Positions 22,792 through 22,858 of a stretch of 22,858 nucleotides of DNA are shown here, piece after piece (within the stretch, counting starts at the first letter, position 1; each line of letters starts with the position of its first letter). Position numbers and translations under genes: made by a program. The notes below the pieces were generated by a model. It was not told where the DNA came from. It did no database searches and saw only the letters and a list, made by a program, of their open reading frames with translations. This DNA is from Alphaproteobacteria bacterium (GTDB lineage: Bacteria; Pseudomonadota; Alphaproteobacteria; Puniceispirillales; UBA1172). Where the stretch lies: contig JALRFL010000117.1 in assembly GCA_023259875.1 (NCBI GenBank), forward strand, positions 1-22,858, read 5' to 3'.

Positions 22792-22858
22792 GATGCCTTT
22801 GGGGTAACCCCGAACAGTTTTTCCCATTCGGATGATTTCAGGTTTGCTAAATCTTCAC
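22788..22858 (-). CDS. 3' tail of an upstream gene (22 codons visible)
   Basis: A minus-strand frame enters from the right edge and ends at TGA 22790-22788, overlapping the ATG of the exonuclease gene. The visible 22 residues end WEKLFGVTPKAS, which read like an ordinary protein C-terminus. Operon-like overlap and plausible composition support a real gene; the product cannot be named from this fragment. Confidence 0.5.
   Translation of the reverse strand, partial: EDLANLKSSEWEKLFGVTPKAS

Overview
The window looks like part of a marine alphaproteobacterial chromosome of the SAR116 or roseobacter type. This is an inference from content: base composition near one half GC, TRAP transport, ectoine-catabolism-like enzymes (EutA-, EutB- and DoeA-type), and the ATP-dependent ligase plus ligase-associated exonuclease pair common in alphaproteobacteria. 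Genes are tightly packed. The longest non-coding stretch is about 160 bases, between the second TRAP binding protein and dctQ. I see no tRNA, rRNA, CRISPR array, insertion sequence, phage gene or recognisable transcriptional regulator.

Region 1 (1-7094, all + strand) is an operon-like transport and catabolism block. It holds the 3' part of a muconate-cycloisomerase-type enolase, a DadA-like FAD amino-acid oxidoreductase, two tandem paralogous TRAP substrate-binding proteins, the TRAP membrane subunits DctQ and DctM, and an EutA-like Asp/Glu-racemase-fold protein. A strong stem-loop with a T run lies between the second binding protein and dctQ. The likely theme is uptake of a small organic acid or amino/imino acid, followed by racemisation or dehydration and FAD-linked oxidation.

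Region 2 (7123-8397) holds a beta-carbonic anhydrase (-) and a divergent GNAT acetyltransferase (+).

Region 3 (8398-14358, all - strand) is a second catabolic block. In transcription order it has a DoeA/creatinase-type M24 hydrolase, a translationally coupled M20 ArgE-type deacylase, an unrecognised single-pass membrane protein, a Rid-family protein that lacks the canonical Arg, a Rieske oxygenase with Glu in place of the usual bridging Asp, and a DUF1028 protein. Divergent to it, across a promoter region with an inverted repeat, is an EutB/threonine-dehydratase-like PLP enzyme (14473-15468, +). The set resembles ectoine or cyclic N-compound catabolism but is recombined with Rieske, Rid and DUF1028 genes. 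It is the best candidate here for an undescribed pathway, and its substrate cannot be read from sequence alone.

Region 4 (15506-19324) has a PHP-domain phosphoesterase (-) divergent from an aldo/keto reductase (+), with two palindromes between them, then a long-chain acyl-CoA synthetase (+).

Region 5 (19346-22858, - strand) is a DNA-repair operon: ligase-associated metallo-beta-lactamase exonuclease and ATP-dependent DNA ligase overlapping by ATGA, followed by a short-chain dehydrogenase. The 22-codon tail of a further upstream gene overlaps the exonuclease start at the right edge.
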